Below are positions 1-8,224 of a stretch of 27,241 bases of DNA, one piece after another. The translations under genes and the position numbers were made by a program. Location of the stretch: positions 1 to 27,241 of the forward strand of contig RFZH01000006.1 of the NCBI GenBank assembly GCA_009920815.1, written 5' to 3'. This stretch comes from Paracoccaceae bacterium (GTDB taxonomy: Bacteria > Pseudomonadota > Alphaproteobacteria > Rhodobacterales > Rhodobacteraceae). Positions within the stretch are counted from its first letter, which is position 1, and the number at the start of each line of letters is the position of its first letter. The notes below the pieces were generated by a model. The model did no database searches and was not told the DNA's origin. It worked only from the letters and a program-made list of their open reading frames with translations.

Positions 1-705
1 CTGATTTATTTCACCGATCAATATTACAATACGTCGCCCTATAACTATGAATTCAATTGGATCGCGCAATCGAAACCACGCGGCGTAGGATTTTATTATT
101 TGGATCACCTGACGCATAACGTATTCCGTGGGAACATGGACAAATGGTTCAAATTTTATGGTGATCTGTTCAATTTCCGTGAAATTCGGTTCTTTGACAT
201 CCAAGGCAAATTTACCGGGCTGTTTAGCCGCGCTTTGACGTCGCCATGTGGTCGCATTCGCATCCCAATCAACGAAGACCGCGGCGAAACGGGGCAGATC
301 GTGGCCTATCTTAAGAAATACAAAGGCGAAGGCATTCAACATATCGCGGTGGGTTCGAACGATATTTATCATAGCACCGACACGATTGCGGCAAATGGCA
401 TTGCCTATATGCCGCCTCCGCCCGATGCCTATTACGACCTAAGTCATGACCGCGTGGTTGGGCACCAAGAACCGATCGATCGCATGAAGCGGCACGGTAT
501 CCTGATTGACGGCGAAGGTGTCGTGGACGGCGGCGAAACCAAGATATTGCTACAGATTTTTTCCAAAACCGTCGTTGGACCGATATTTTTCGAATTTATC
601 CAACGCAAGGGCGATGATGGATTTGGTGAAGGCAATTTCAAAGCCTTGTTTGAAAGCATCGAACGCGAACAAATCGAAAATGGGGAAATCCAAGCGGCAG
701 AATGA
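1..705 (+). CDS. hppD: 4-hydroxyphenylpyruvate dioxygenase (3' part; start lies outside window)
   Basis: The gene is open from base 1 and stops with TGA at 703-705, so only about the last 234 residues are here; the family is usually about 350-360 residues. HPPD turns 4-hydroxyphenylpyruvate into homogentisate in tyrosine catabolism. The C-terminal vicinal-oxygen-chelate domain is intact and the three expected iron ligands are visible: His in DHLTHNV (codon 106-108), His in GEGIQHIA (340-342) and Glu in FFEFIQR (592-594). The motifs NFREIRFFDI and RIPINED are also typical. A TTG at 100 falls inside the domain and is not a real start. An aldolase gene follows 82 bases downstream on the same strand. 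Homogentisate dioxygenase is not in the window. The identification is firm from motif order and spacing. Confidence 0.95.
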   Translation: MIYFTDQYYNTSPYNYEFNWIAQSKPRGVGFYYLDHLTHNVFRGNMDKWFKFYGDLFNFREIRFFDIQGKFTGLFSRALTSPCGRIRIPINEDRGETGQIVAYLKKYKGEGIQHIAVGSNDIYHSTDTIAANGIAYMPPPPDAYYDLSHDRVVGHQEPIDRMKRHGILIDGEGVVDGGETKILLQIFSKTVVGPIFFEFIQRKGDDGFGEGNFKALFESIEREQIENGEIQAAE

Positions 706-787
706 CCTTGGCATCTATTGATCCTTTTGATGGACAACGACCCGAAAAAGGTCAATCTTGATCCTGTAATGTCCGCAAGAGGGTCAC

Positions 788-1546
788 ATGAACAATTTCA
801 AAAATGCACTGCGCACGGGGACGATGGCCGTTGGCGCGTGGTCACAGCTTGGGTCCGCCAACGCGGCCGAAGTTTTGGTTCATTTTGGGTGGAAAAATAT
901 CATTATTGATGGCGAACATGGGGCCGGCACACTAGAGGATTGGGTGGATATTTCCCGCGCGATTGTGTCGGCGGGCGGTACGCCAATTTTGCGTTTGCCT
1001 GACGCCGATGATGCGATGATCAAACGGGCCTTGGACCGTGGGTTCAAGAATTTCATCATCCCGATGATCAATACAGCCGAACACGCACGTCATGTGGTTT
1101 CTGCGTTTTATTACCCGACACGCGGCCATCGTGGATATGCAGCGACCGTGGTGCGTGGGTCACATTGGGGTGCGGATACGGCCTATGCGCTGCAGACGTC
1201 GGATCACGATCTAACCATTATGTTACAATGTGAACACATCGACGCTGTTGATCAGATTGAAGCCATTTGTGCGGTCGATGGGATTGATGCGATCTTTGTA
1301 GGCCCGAATGATCTGGGTGCCTCTGCAGGGTACTTAGAACGCCTGGATGCCCCCGAGGTCATGGCGCTATTTGCGCGGATCGAAACAGCCGCCAACGCCG
1401 CAAATATGCCTTTGGCGACCGTCTGTAGCGCGGGGCGTGATTGGGCCGATCTGCGCGCGCTTGGCTATCGTTTTGTGGCGGGTGTGTCCGATGTGGCGAT
1501 GCTGGCGCAACAAGCGTCAAAGGATTTACAAACCGCGTTAAAGTGA
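788..1546 (+). CDS. HpcH/HpaI family aldolase (2-oxo-acid class II aldolase)
   Basis: A 252-residue protein, the normal length for class II pyruvate aldolases such as HpaI (4-hydroxy-2-oxoheptanedioate aldolase), GarL and RhmA. These cleave or form 2-oxo-4-hydroxy acids using a divalent metal. Visible landmarks are the DGEHG loop (His44), Arg69 in ILRLP, Glu149 in LQCEH and Asp175 in FVGPNDLG; the last two match the family's metal ligands in position and spacing. The ATG at 788 has an AGAGGG ribosome-binding site. The final 9 bases overlap the 3' end of dxs on the other strand. The natural substrate cannot be read from the sequence: next to an HPPD gene an aromatic-degradation role is possible, but homogentisate cleavage does not use this family. 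Family is certain, substrate unknown. Confidence 0.88.
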   Translation: MNNFKNALRTGTMAVGAWSQLGSANAAEVLVHFGWKNIIIDGEHGAGTLEDWVDISRAIVSAGGTPILRLPDADDAMIKRALDRGFKNFIIPMINTAEHARHVVSAFYYPTRGHRGYAATVVRGSHWGADTAYALQTSDHDLTIMLQCEHIDAVDQIEAICAVDGIDAIFVGPNDLGASAGYLERLDAPEVMALFARIETAANAANMPLATVCSAGRDWADLRALGYRFVAGVSDVAMLAQQASKDLQTALK

Positions 1547-3466
1547 TGCGCTCAGCTGGGTAATGCCTAACAGCGCTAGAACTTTTGCCTCGATATGTTC
1601 AGCGTTTAGGCCTGCATCGGCGTACATGTCACGTGGGCTGCCATGATCGATATAGGCATCGGGCAATACCATGGACCGCATCTTTAACACTCCTGTATCC
1701 AGCGCGCCTGCGTCGGTTAAAAGTTGCATCACATGGCTGCCAAAGCCGCCGACCGCGCCTTCTTCGATGGTGATGAGAACGTCATGATCTGATGCCAAGC
1801 CCAGGATCATGTCGCGATCTAACGGTTTGGCAAAGCGCGCGTCCGCGATTGTCGGGGTAATCCCCTTAGCGGCAAGAGATTCTGCGGCTTTGATGACTTC
1901 GCCAAGGCGTGTGCCAAAAGATAAGATTGCAACGCCTTTCCCAGATTGAACAATGCGACCCTTGCCAATGGGCAGTACCTGACCACGGTCGGGGATGTCT
2001 ATGCCTTCGCCTTCGCCACGGGGATAACGGAACGCGATTGGTCCATCGTCATAGGCGGCGGCGGTCGCAACCATATGGGTTAGCTCAGCCTCATCTGCGG
2101 CGGCCATTACAACCATATTTGGCAGGTTGGCCATATAGGCGATGTCAAAGCTGCCCGCATGGGTGGCGCCATCGGCACCGACCAAACCGGCGCGATCAAT
2201 TGCAAAGCGTACTGGCAGGTTTTGCAAGGCCACGTCATGGACGACCTGATCATACCCGCGTTGCAGGAACGTGGAGTAAATCGCACAAAACGGCTTCATC
2301 CCACCGGCGGCCAGTGCGGCGGCAAAGGTGACACCGTGTTGTTCGGCGATCCCAACGTCAAAACACCGCGATGGATAGCGTTCCGCAAATAGATTGAGAC
2401 CCGTTCCATCGGGCATCGCGGCCGTTACTGCACAGACGCGATGATCGGCTGCGGCCTCTTTCAACAGGGCATCGGCAAAAACGCGGGTATAAGACGGGGC
2501 GTTGGATGGTGCCTTGTGCTGTTTTCCGGTCAGGACATCAAACCGCGCGGTGGCATGGCCGCGATCGATCGCGGCCTCGGCCGGGGCGTATCCTTTGCCC
2601 TTTTTGGTGATGATATGGATCAGGATCGGTCCCGTTGCACGGTCTTTCACCGTGCGCAGAATGGGCAACAGTTGGTTCATATCGTGGCCGTCGATTGGCC
2701 CAACATAGGAAAAGCCCAAAGCTTCGAACAAGGTACCGCCGACGGCCATGCCCTTTAGCATATCTTTGGCGCGGCGGGCCCCTTCGCGAAAGGGTTCGGG
2801 CAAAAAGCTAACTGCGCCTTTGGCGGCCTCTTTTAGATCTTGGAACGGGGCGCCTGCATAGAGCTGTGACAGATAGGACGACAATGCGCCCACCGGCGGC
2901 GCGATGGACATCTCGTTATCATTCAAAATCACGAAAAGACGTTTTTTCAAATGGCCTGCGTGGTTCATCGCTTCATAGGCCATGCCGCCCGTCATAGCGC
3001 CGTCGCCTATGACCGCGATGGCATCGCCCAAGCCGCTGTCGCAGCTGCCGCCTAGATCACGCGCGGTGGAAAACCCCAAGGCTGCGGAAATCGATGTGCT
3101 GGAATGGGCCGCGCCAAACGGATCATAAGCGCTTTCACTGCGCTTGGTGAACCCACTTAACCCACCGCGTTGGCGCAGGGTGCGGATGCGATCGCGCCGC
3201 CCAGTCAGGATTTTATGCGGATAGGTTTGGTGGCTAACGTCCCAAATGATTTTGTCTTTCGGGGTGTCAAAGACTGCGTGCAATGCAACGGTCAATTCGA
3301 CGACACCCAAGCCCGCGCCCAAATGTCCGCCTGTCTCAGAGACGGCGGAAATGGTTTCTGCCCGCAGATCTTTGGCGACCTGCGTTAATTGTGCGTCCGA
3401 CAGAGCGCGCAAATCATGTGGCGCGGTGATCTTGTCCAGCATTGGGGTCAACGGGCGGTCCGTCAT
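1538..3466 (-). CDS. dxs: 1-deoxy-D-xylulose-5-phosphate synthase
   Basis: A 642-residue thiamine-diphosphate enzyme that condenses pyruvate and glyceraldehyde 3-phosphate to DXP, the first step of the MEP isoprenoid pathway and a branch point to thiamine and pyridoxal. Length and motifs fit: GGHLG with His48, DVSHQTYPHK near 76-85, the thiamine-diphosphate motif GDGAMTGG at 154-161 closed by LNDNEMSI near 181-188, and the catalytic-glutamate loop DVGIAEQHG. It is the last gene of the minus-strand operon HDAC-family gene, xseB, ispA, dxs, with its ATG 15 bases after the ispA stop. Placing it with ispA puts the entry enzyme and a prenyl transferase of isoprenoid synthesis under joint control. 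The gene ends convergently with the upstream aldolase gene, overlapping it by 9 bases, and no terminator is visible there. Confidence 0.97.
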   Translation of the reverse strand: MTDRPLTPMLDKITAPHDLRALSDAQLTQVAKDLRAETISAVSETGGHLGAGLGVVELTVALHAVFDTPKDKIIWDVSHQTYPHKILTGRRDRIRTLRQRGGLSGFTKRSESAYDPFGAAHSSTSISAALGFSTARDLGGSCDSGLGDAIAVIGDGAMTGGMAYEAMNHAGHLKKRLFVILNDNEMSIAPPVGALSSYLSQLYAGAPFQDLKEAAKGAVSFLPEPFREGARRAKDMLKGMAVGGTLFEALGFSYVGPIDGHDMNQLLPILRTVKDRATGPILIHIITKKGKGYAPAEAAIDRGHATARFDVLTGKQHKAPSNAPSYTRVFADALLKEAAADHRVCAVTAAMPDGTGLNLFAERYPSRCFDVGIAEQHGVTFAAALAAGGMKPFCAIYSTFLQRGYDQVVHDVALQNLPVRFAIDRAGLVGADGATHAGSFDIAYMANLPNMVVMAAADEAELTHMVATAAAYDDGPIAFRYPRGEGEGIDIPDRGQVLPIGKGRIVQSGKGVAILSFGTRLGEVIKAAESLAAKGITPTIADARFAKPLDRDMILGLASDHDVLITIEEGAVGGFGSHVMQLLTDAGALDTGVLKMRSMVLPDAYIDHGSPRDMYADAGLNAEHIEAKVLALLGITQLSASL

Positions 3467-3481
3467 TCACTGTCCTTTGCG

Positions 3482-4348
3482 TTAGCTGTCGCGTGAAATA
3501 ACGAAATTTGCCAAGTCTCGCAAGTTCTCTGCCTTGGGGCCGTACTGGGATATCGCGTCGCAGGCATCTTGGATGAGTGATTTTGCGCGATGCTTTGCGG
3601 TGTCCATGCCAAGTAATGATACAAAGGTGGCTTTGCCTGCCGCTTCGTCCTTGTTCAGACGTTTGCCAGCTTTTTCTGGATCGCCCTCAATATCCAAAAT
3701 ATCGTCTGCAATTTGAAAAGCGAGACCAACAGCGCGTGCGTAGTCGGCCAATGGACGATCGTCTGCCTTGGCCATAATGGCACCTGCGCGCGCCGAATAG
3801 GAAATCAACGCACCTGTTTTGCCTTGTTGTAATTCCGTAATTTCATCAAGCGTCAGCGGTGCGGTTGCCGTTTCTGCCGCGATATCCAACGCTTGGCCCA
3901 GCACCATGCCTTGCGCGCCCGCAGCCTGCGCAAGCGCCAAAGCCAGATGCGCCCGCACCTCGGCGTCGCCTGTCTTTGGGGATAAAGTCAGTTCATAGCC
4001 AAAGGTTTGTAGGGCATCGCCCGCCAAAACCGCCGTCGCTTCGTCCCATTTTTTGTGCAGTGTCGGACGGCCACGGCGCAAATCATCGTCGTCCATACAC
4101 GGCAAATCATCATGGACCAAGGAATAGGCATGGATCGCTTCAATCCCCGTGGCGGGCCAGATTGAACGATCGTGTGGAACATCAAACAGGCGTGCGCTTT
4201 CCATTACCAAAAACGCGCGCATCCGTTTGCCACCCTGCAAGGTATAGCGCATCGCCTGCACCACAGGCGTATCCCCGTAACCATTCAGCTGTGCGTTCAA
4301 ATGATCTTGGACCGCATCCGCACAGGCCGTAAGATTGGCGCGAAACAT
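3482..4348 (-). CDS. ispA: Farnesyl diphosphate synthase (IspA-type polyprenyl synthetase)
   Basis: A 288-residue trans-prenyltransferase that adds isopentenyl diphosphate to DMAPP/GPP, giving mainly farnesyl diphosphate for quinones, hopanoids or carotenoids. Both aspartate-rich motifs are intact: the first is HDDLPCMDDDDLRRGRP (Asp80, Asp81, Asp86), the second ADDILDIEGD (Asp215, Asp216, Asp219). GGKRMR near 39-44 is the diphosphate-binding Lys/Arg site. The residues just before the first motif (AYSLVHDD) match E. coli IspA, which favours a C15 product, though product length cannot be proved by eye. The ATG directly abuts the xseB stop (TAAATG), so the two are probably translationally coupled. 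dxs follows 15 bases downstream. Confidence 0.95.
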   Translation of the reverse strand: MFRANLTACADAVQDHLNAQLNGYGDTPVVQAMRYTLQGGKRMRAFLVMESARLFDVPHDRSIWPATGIEAIHAYSLVHDDLPCMDDDDLRRGRPTLHKKWDEATAVLAGDALQTFGYELTLSPKTGDAEVRAHLALALAQAAGAQGMVLGQALDIAAETATAPLTLDEITELQQGKTGALISYSARAGAIMAKADDRPLADYARAVGLAFQIADDILDIEGDPEKAGKRLNKDEAAGKATFVSLLGMDTAKHRAKSLIQDACDAISQYGPKAENLRDLANFVISRDS

Positions 4349-4591
4349 TTATAGACCTTCGACGGGTGTCGTGCCTGTCGGTTGTCCCGACCCATCTAGG
4401 GTGATTGCGGCAACTTTTTCTTCGGCTTCTTTCAGCTTGGCTTCGCAGCGTTTTTTCAAAAGAGCACCGCGTTCATAAAGGCGGATAGAATCATCCAACG
4501 CCACGTCGCCGCGTTCTAGTTGGCCTACGACGCGTTCCAGTTCGGACATTGCTTGTTCGAATGTCATTTCTTCGATGGCTGTATCTGTCAT
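4349..4591 (-). CDS. xseB: Exodeoxyribonuclease VII small subunit
   Basis: An 80-residue protein with the typical XseB helical hairpin: a FEQAMSELERVVGQLERG segment, then LDDSIRLYERGALLKKRCEAKL. It pairs with several copies per XseA to form exonuclease VII, which degrades single-stranded DNA. xseA is not in the window. The ATG overlaps the stop of the deacetylase gene before it (ATGA), and its own stop abuts the ispA start, so it sits tightly inside the operon. The C-terminal tail after AITLDG is short and variable, as is usual in the family. Placement of xseB just before ispA and dxs is common in proteobacteria, including E. coli. Confidence 0.93.
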   Translation of the reverse strand: MTDTAIEEMTFEQAMSELERVVGQLERGDVALDDSIRLYERGALLKKRCEAKLKEAEEKVAAITLDGSGQPTGTTPVEGL

Positions 4592-5514
4592 TTAGCGGCC
4601 TCGCATAATTGTTCAACATGTGCTTTGGCAGATGCCGCCAATGCAGCCAAATCATAACCACCTTCTAAGACCGATACCACCCGCCCTTGGCAGATTGTGG
4701 CAGCGATTGCGCAAATTTCTTGGGCAAGCCATGCGAAATCATCGGTGTCCCAGTTCAATTCGGCCAGTGGATCGTCGCGATGGGCATCAAAGCCTGCGGA
4801 AATTAAGATAAGCTCAGGCTTAAAATCGCGAAGTTTTGGAAATACTTCGGCCTGATAGACCTGACGCATGTGGGCGCCATCGCTGTGTTGGGGCAGGGGA
4901 ATGTTGATCACATTGTAATAGGCGCCTGTTTCGTCCCGTCTGCCAGTGCCAGGCCATAATGGCATTTGTTGGCTGGTGATTGTCAGGGCGCGCCGTTCGT
5001 CCCACAGTAAATCTTGGGTGCCATTGCCATGATGCACGTCAAAATCAACAACAGCGACCCGGGATAGGCCATGAAAATCCAACGCATGTTTTGCACCTAA
5101 TGCGACATTGCCAAACAGGCAAAACCCCATTGGCGTTTCAGTTTCGGCATGATGACCGGGCGGGCGCACCGCGACAAATGCGTTTGGCGCATCGCCTCTG
5201 ATGACCATATCGACCGCACGAATGACACCACCTGCGGCGCGGTATGCTGCATCCAATGATCCAGGCGACATATGCGTATCACCATCCAATTGCTTGAAAC
5301 CGTCTGTTGGCAACGCATCGCGCAGCATATCGATATAGGATTGGGGATGGACGCGCACCAAATCGTCATCCGCCGCCAATGGTGCGGTGACGCGGTTCAA
5401 ATCAAGCGGTTCCAACGCATGTAAAATGTGCTGCAAACGCGCGACCTGTTCAGGGTGTCCCGGGGGCGTTACATGGGTCAAACAGTCTGCGTGTGTAATA
5501 AGTGCTGTTTTCAT
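4588..5514 (-). CDS. Histone deacetylase family (acetylpolyamine/acetoin-utilisation type) hydrolase
   Basis: A 308-residue class II HDAC-like zinc amidohydrolase. Motifs in order: the catalytic His pair in RPPGHHAE (121-122), zinc ligands Asp159 and His161 in DFDVHHGNG, third ligand Asp243 in SAGFDAHRDDPL, and EGGYDL near the C-terminus. I start it at the ATG at 5514, preceded by AAAAAGG with a 6-base spacer; an in-frame TTG 24 bases upstream is unlikely because the ribosome-binding site would then lie inside the gene. It is the first gene of the operon leading into xseB, ispA and dxs. Bacterial members remove acetyl groups from small molecules (for example acetylpolyamines) or proteins. The substrate here is unknown, and an acetylpolyamine role is only suggested by the polyamine genes elsewhere in the window. 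Confidence 0.9.
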   Translation of the reverse strand: MKTALITHADCLTHVTPPGHPEQVARLQHILHALEPLDLNRVTAPLAADDDLVRVHPQSYIDMLRDALPTDGFKQLDGDTHMSPGSLDAAYRAAGGVIRAVDMVIRGDAPNAFVAVRPPGHHAETETPMGFCLFGNVALGAKHALDFHGLSRVAVVDFDVHHGNGTQDLLWDERRALTITSQQMPLWPGTGRRDETGAYYNVINIPLPQHSDGAHMRQVYQAEVFPKLRDFKPELILISAGFDAHRDDPLAELNWDTDDFAWLAQEICAIAATICQGRVVSVLEGGYDLAALAASAKAHVEQLCEAAK

Positions 5515-5583
5515 GGCGTACCTTTTTGGGATGATCAAAGCGGATCAATTTTGTTTTGTCCATTGGGTTTGATGCGAAAGCCC

Positions 5584-5616
5584 AAATAAAAAGCGCTGCC
5601 CGTTTTGGACAGCGCT
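5584..5616 (-). terminator. Rho-independent terminator after the left ABC transporter operon
   Basis: Read on the minus strand, AGCGCTG(T)CC pairs with GG(G)CAGCGCT around an AAAAC loop (one internal mismatch; stem-loop 5592-5616). A T-rich tail TTTTTATTT follows at once. It lies 24 bases past the permease stop at 5640 and before the deacetylase gene, so it should end the transporter message and insulate the dxs operon. Confidence 0.8.
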
Positions 5617-5639
5617 GATATCATTGTCTGTGTTTTGTT

Positions 5640-6866
5640 TTAGCTGGGCGACATGCCGCGCAAGCGTTCTGATCGGCGGCGCAACATTTCCAATGTCACC
5701 AGAAGGGCGATGGACAAGGCCACCAAAATGGTGGCAACCGCCAAAATGGTCGGGCTGATCTGTTCACGCAGGCCAAGGAACATTTGCCATGGTAATGTCT
5801 TTTGGCTGGCAGATCCGATAAACATGACCACAACCACTTCGTCGAATGATGTGATGAATGCGAACAGGCCGCCAGAAATCACACCCGGCAGGATCAGTGG
5901 CATTTGCACACGGAAAAAGGTTGTTACAGGGTCCGCACCCATGTTTGCGGCTGCGCGGGTCAAGGATCGGTCAAATCCGACCAAAGTTGCCGTCACGGTA
6001 ATAATGACGAACGGGATACCCAAGACAGCGTGTGCCAGGACCACTTTTACATAGCCAACAAAATTTTTGTTCAGACCGAGTGTATCTTCCATCCAGTTAC
6101 CCATGGATGAATAGAAAAAGAACATGCCTGTGGCCGAAATAATCAGCGGCACGATCATCGGTGAAATCAAGATCGCCATGATCGCGCGTTTTGCGGGAAC
6201 GTGGCTTTGGCTAAGTCCAATCGCCGCAAGCGTTCCCAGTGTAACCGACAAAATCGTAGCAATCGGTGCGATAAGCAATGAATTCGAAAATGAACGCAGC
6301 CATTCCCCGTTTGAATCTTCGCGTAGACCAAGGAAGTCCATGTAATGCTTGAGCGAATAGCCGTCTGGATCAAGGCGCAACATTTCAGGCGTGAACGTAA
6401 AGAAATCCTGCGCATTGAATGACAACGGCATCACAACCAAAATGGGCGTAATCAAAAAGATGAAAATCGCCCCACAGATCACGCGGAAGGTGTAGTGCCA
6501 CAGCACCTGACCCGAGGTCAGATAGGGCAAAAGTGATTGGCGATAGCGCCCTTCATAAAGCCAATAGATGAACCAGATCGTGATCTGACCTGCAAAGAGG
6601 CCCAAAACCAAACCTGATGCACCCCCATAAAGGAACCCAAGCGCCGCCATGCCCAGACGGTTTATCCAGCGCGCCATTTTTTCGTTTCGCAAAACCGTGA
6701 TGTAGATTAGCGCCAATAGCATCAGCGCAACCGCACCGCCAACAACGCCGACCAGCCCAGATCCAAACGAGGTTCCGATAAACAGCCCGATCAACGCACC
6801 CAAACCACCAACGGTTGGGATAACAAAGGATAACGGTTTGCGAGAGATTGGTGTCACAAGTGACAT
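5640..6866 (-). CDS. ABC transporter permease, PotC-like, with extra N-terminal membrane segments
   Basis: A 408-residue inner-membrane permease of the spermidine/putrescine/opine (MalFG-type) family, and the last gene of the left ABC operon. The C-terminal ~270 residues carry the usual six-helix core, and the EAA-type loop that docks the ATPase is RAAANMGADPVTTFFRV. Typical PotC proteins have about 260-280 residues. This one has roughly 120 additional N-terminal residues with several hydrophobic stretches (around 13-35, 38-60, 70-95) ahead of the conserved first core helix near FIFLITPILVVMPLSF. The extension is continuous with the core in one frame. The ATG at 6866 is 5 bases past the stop of the partner permease. 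Substrate is unknown; it probably acts with the binding protein at 8225-9316. Confidence 0.88.
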   Translation of the reverse strand: MSLVTPISRKPLSFVIPTVGGLGALIGLFIGTSFGSGLVGVVGGAVALMLLALIYITVLRNEKMARWINRLGMAALGFLYGGASGLVLGLFAGQITIWFIYWLYEGRYRQSLLPYLTSGQVLWHYTFRVICGAIFIFLITPILVVMPLSFNAQDFFTFTPEMLRLDPDGYSLKHYMDFLGLREDSNGEWLRSFSNSLLIAPIATILSVTLGTLAAIGLSQSHVPAKRAIMAILISPMIVPLIISATGMFFFYSSMGNWMEDTLGLNKNFVGYVKVVLAHAVLGIPFVIITVTATLVGFDRSLTRAAANMGADPVTTFFRVQMPLILPGVISGGLFAFITSFDEVVVVMFIGSASQKTLPWQMFLGLREQISPTILAVATILVALSIALLVTLEMLRRRSERLRGMSPS

Positions 6867-6871
6867 TGTCT

Positions 6872-8143
6872 TTACCCCAATTTTACGTTGTCGATGCCGA
6901 CGATTTTGTCATAGGCCCAATACAGGACCAATACGACCACCAGCAAAATTGCACCCAACGCGGCCGCAAGGCCCCAGTTAAGCGATGATGAAATATGATA
7001 GGCAATCCGGTTCGAAATAAACACGCCTTCGGTGCCGCCAACGATTTCTGGCGTGATGTAATACCCGATCGCCAGAATGAACACCAAGATAGAGCCTGCG
7101 CCGATGCCTGGAATAGACTGTGGGAAATAGACGCGCCAAAATGCGATCCAGTTTGTGGCGCCTAGCGATTTTGCGGCCCGAAGGTAAGTTGGTGGGATGG
7201 TTTGCATAACCGAATACATCGGCAAAATCATGAACGGCAACAGGATATGCGTCATCGCAACAATTGTGCCGAATTGGTTGTTGATGATTTCTAGCCGTGC
7301 GTCATTGGACACAAGACCCAACCACACAAGCGTATCGTTGATCACCCCTTGGTTTTGCAACATCACTTTCCACGCGGATGTGCGTACCAAAAGGGATGTC
7401 CAAAACGGCAACAACACCAAAATCATCAAAAGGTTGGCCGAACGACTGGGCAGGTTGGCCAATATCCACGCGACGGGATAGCCCAGCAAAATGCAGCTTG
7501 CGGTGATGATCAGCGACATCTTGACCGTCCGCAAGAATAGCTTGATCAAGATTTGTTTGCTTTCAGGCTGTGCTTCGATGCCGTTTTGCGTGCGCTGCAT
7601 GTCCACAGCATTTAGGAAATAGCCGTTGGTGTATTTGCCCGAATGGGTTTTGATGATTGCCCATGTCTCAGGGTCGCCCCAGCCTTTATCAGTTTTAATC
7701 AGCTTTTCCTTGAATGGCCCATCCGTTTCGGGATTCCATTTTGCGACCTTGCGGCCCGACTTTCGGAACAGCGATGACATTCCGCTGCTTTCGTAATTCA
7801 AACGCGATCCCAGACGGGTATGGTTCTTTTCTTCGACAGCGACCACAAAATCAGCGACAAACGCCGCAAAAACGGCTTCGTCAGGCAATTCACCCGATGT
7901 GGCGTCCCAATTTTCAAGCTCGACCACTGTGCGGGGCAGGATATTTGATACAATTTCGTTCTCGACCGATCGGAACAGCATCGATCCAATCGGGAAAATA
8001 AAGGTCAAGAGCACAAAAACAAGCAAGGGTGCGATCAACAAAAGTGCGCGGGTTTTTTCGCGCCGCAAGGATCGAGCCAGCGATTTTTTTAATGGCAAAC
8101 CATCGGCGGCAATCATCGGTTGGTGCGCACTGCTATCAGTCAT
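6872..8143 (-). CDS. ABC transporter permease, PotB-like, with a large periplasmic insertion
   Basis: A 423-residue permease, partner of the PotC-like protein directly downstream (5-base gap). The start is the ATG at 8143, preceded by GGGGACAAAA; a GTG 78 bases further upstream would lie at the terminator hairpin and is rejected. A first membrane helix spans about residues 33-57. Then come about 140 hydrophilic residues (about 58-200), rich in charged residues and Trp, where most PotB proteins have only a short loop. The standard core follows (YPVAWILANL, LLPFWTSLLVRT) with the EAA loop YLRAAKSLGATNWIAFWRV. The insertion should face the periplasm and might contact the binding protein or substrate. 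I know of no assigned function for it. Confidence 0.88.
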   Translation of the reverse strand: MTDSSAHQPMIAADGLPLKKSLARSLRREKTRALLLIAPLLVFVLLTFIFPIGSMLFRSVENEIVSNILPRTVVELENWDATSGELPDEAVFAAFVADFVVAVEEKNHTRLGSRLNYESSGMSSLFRKSGRKVAKWNPETDGPFKEKLIKTDKGWGDPETWAIIKTHSGKYTNGYFLNAVDMQRTQNGIEAQPESKQILIKLFLRTVKMSLIITASCILLGYPVAWILANLPSRSANLLMILVLLPFWTSLLVRTSAWKVMLQNQGVINDTLVWLGLVSNDARLEIINNQFGTIVAMTHILLPFMILPMYSVMQTIPPTYLRAAKSLGATNWIAFWRVYFPQSIPGIGAGSILVFILAIGYYITPEIVGGTEGVFISNRIAYHISSSLNWGLAAALGAILLVVVLVLYWAYDKIVGIDNVKLG

Positions 8144-8183
8144 TTTTGTCCCCGGAAATTCAATGTTCTGCAAAATGCAGATG

Positions 8184-8210
8184 AAAAAGGGGCGTAAAAA
8201 TACGCCCCTT
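8184..8210 (-). terminator. Intra-operon terminator/attenuator after the binding-protein gene
   Basis: On the minus strand a perfect 10-base-pair stem (AAGGGGCGTA pairing with TACGCCCCTT, four-base loop, 8187-8210) is followed by a T run. It begins 15 bases past the binding-protein stop and lies upstream of the PotB-like permease start. Partial termination here would lower permease relative to binding protein, and the stem could also protect the 3' end of the upstream message. Confidence 0.8.
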
Positions 8211-8224
8211 CGTCGTGTCACAAA

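Noticed and set aside
1909..2331. 140-residue open frame on the plus strand
   Set aside because: It lies antisense inside dxs, has an Arg/His/Pro-rich low-quality translation and no ribosome-binding site; a shadow of dxs.
3859..4332. 157-residue open frame on the plus strand
   Set aside because: Antisense to ispA, with a Pro/Arg/His-rich translation matching no domain; a shadow frame.
8143..8221. Extended N-terminus of the PotB-like permease from a GTG at 8221
   Set aside because: The extension passes through the terminator hairpin at 8184-8210 and lacks a ribosome-binding site; the ATG at 8143 has GGGGAC.
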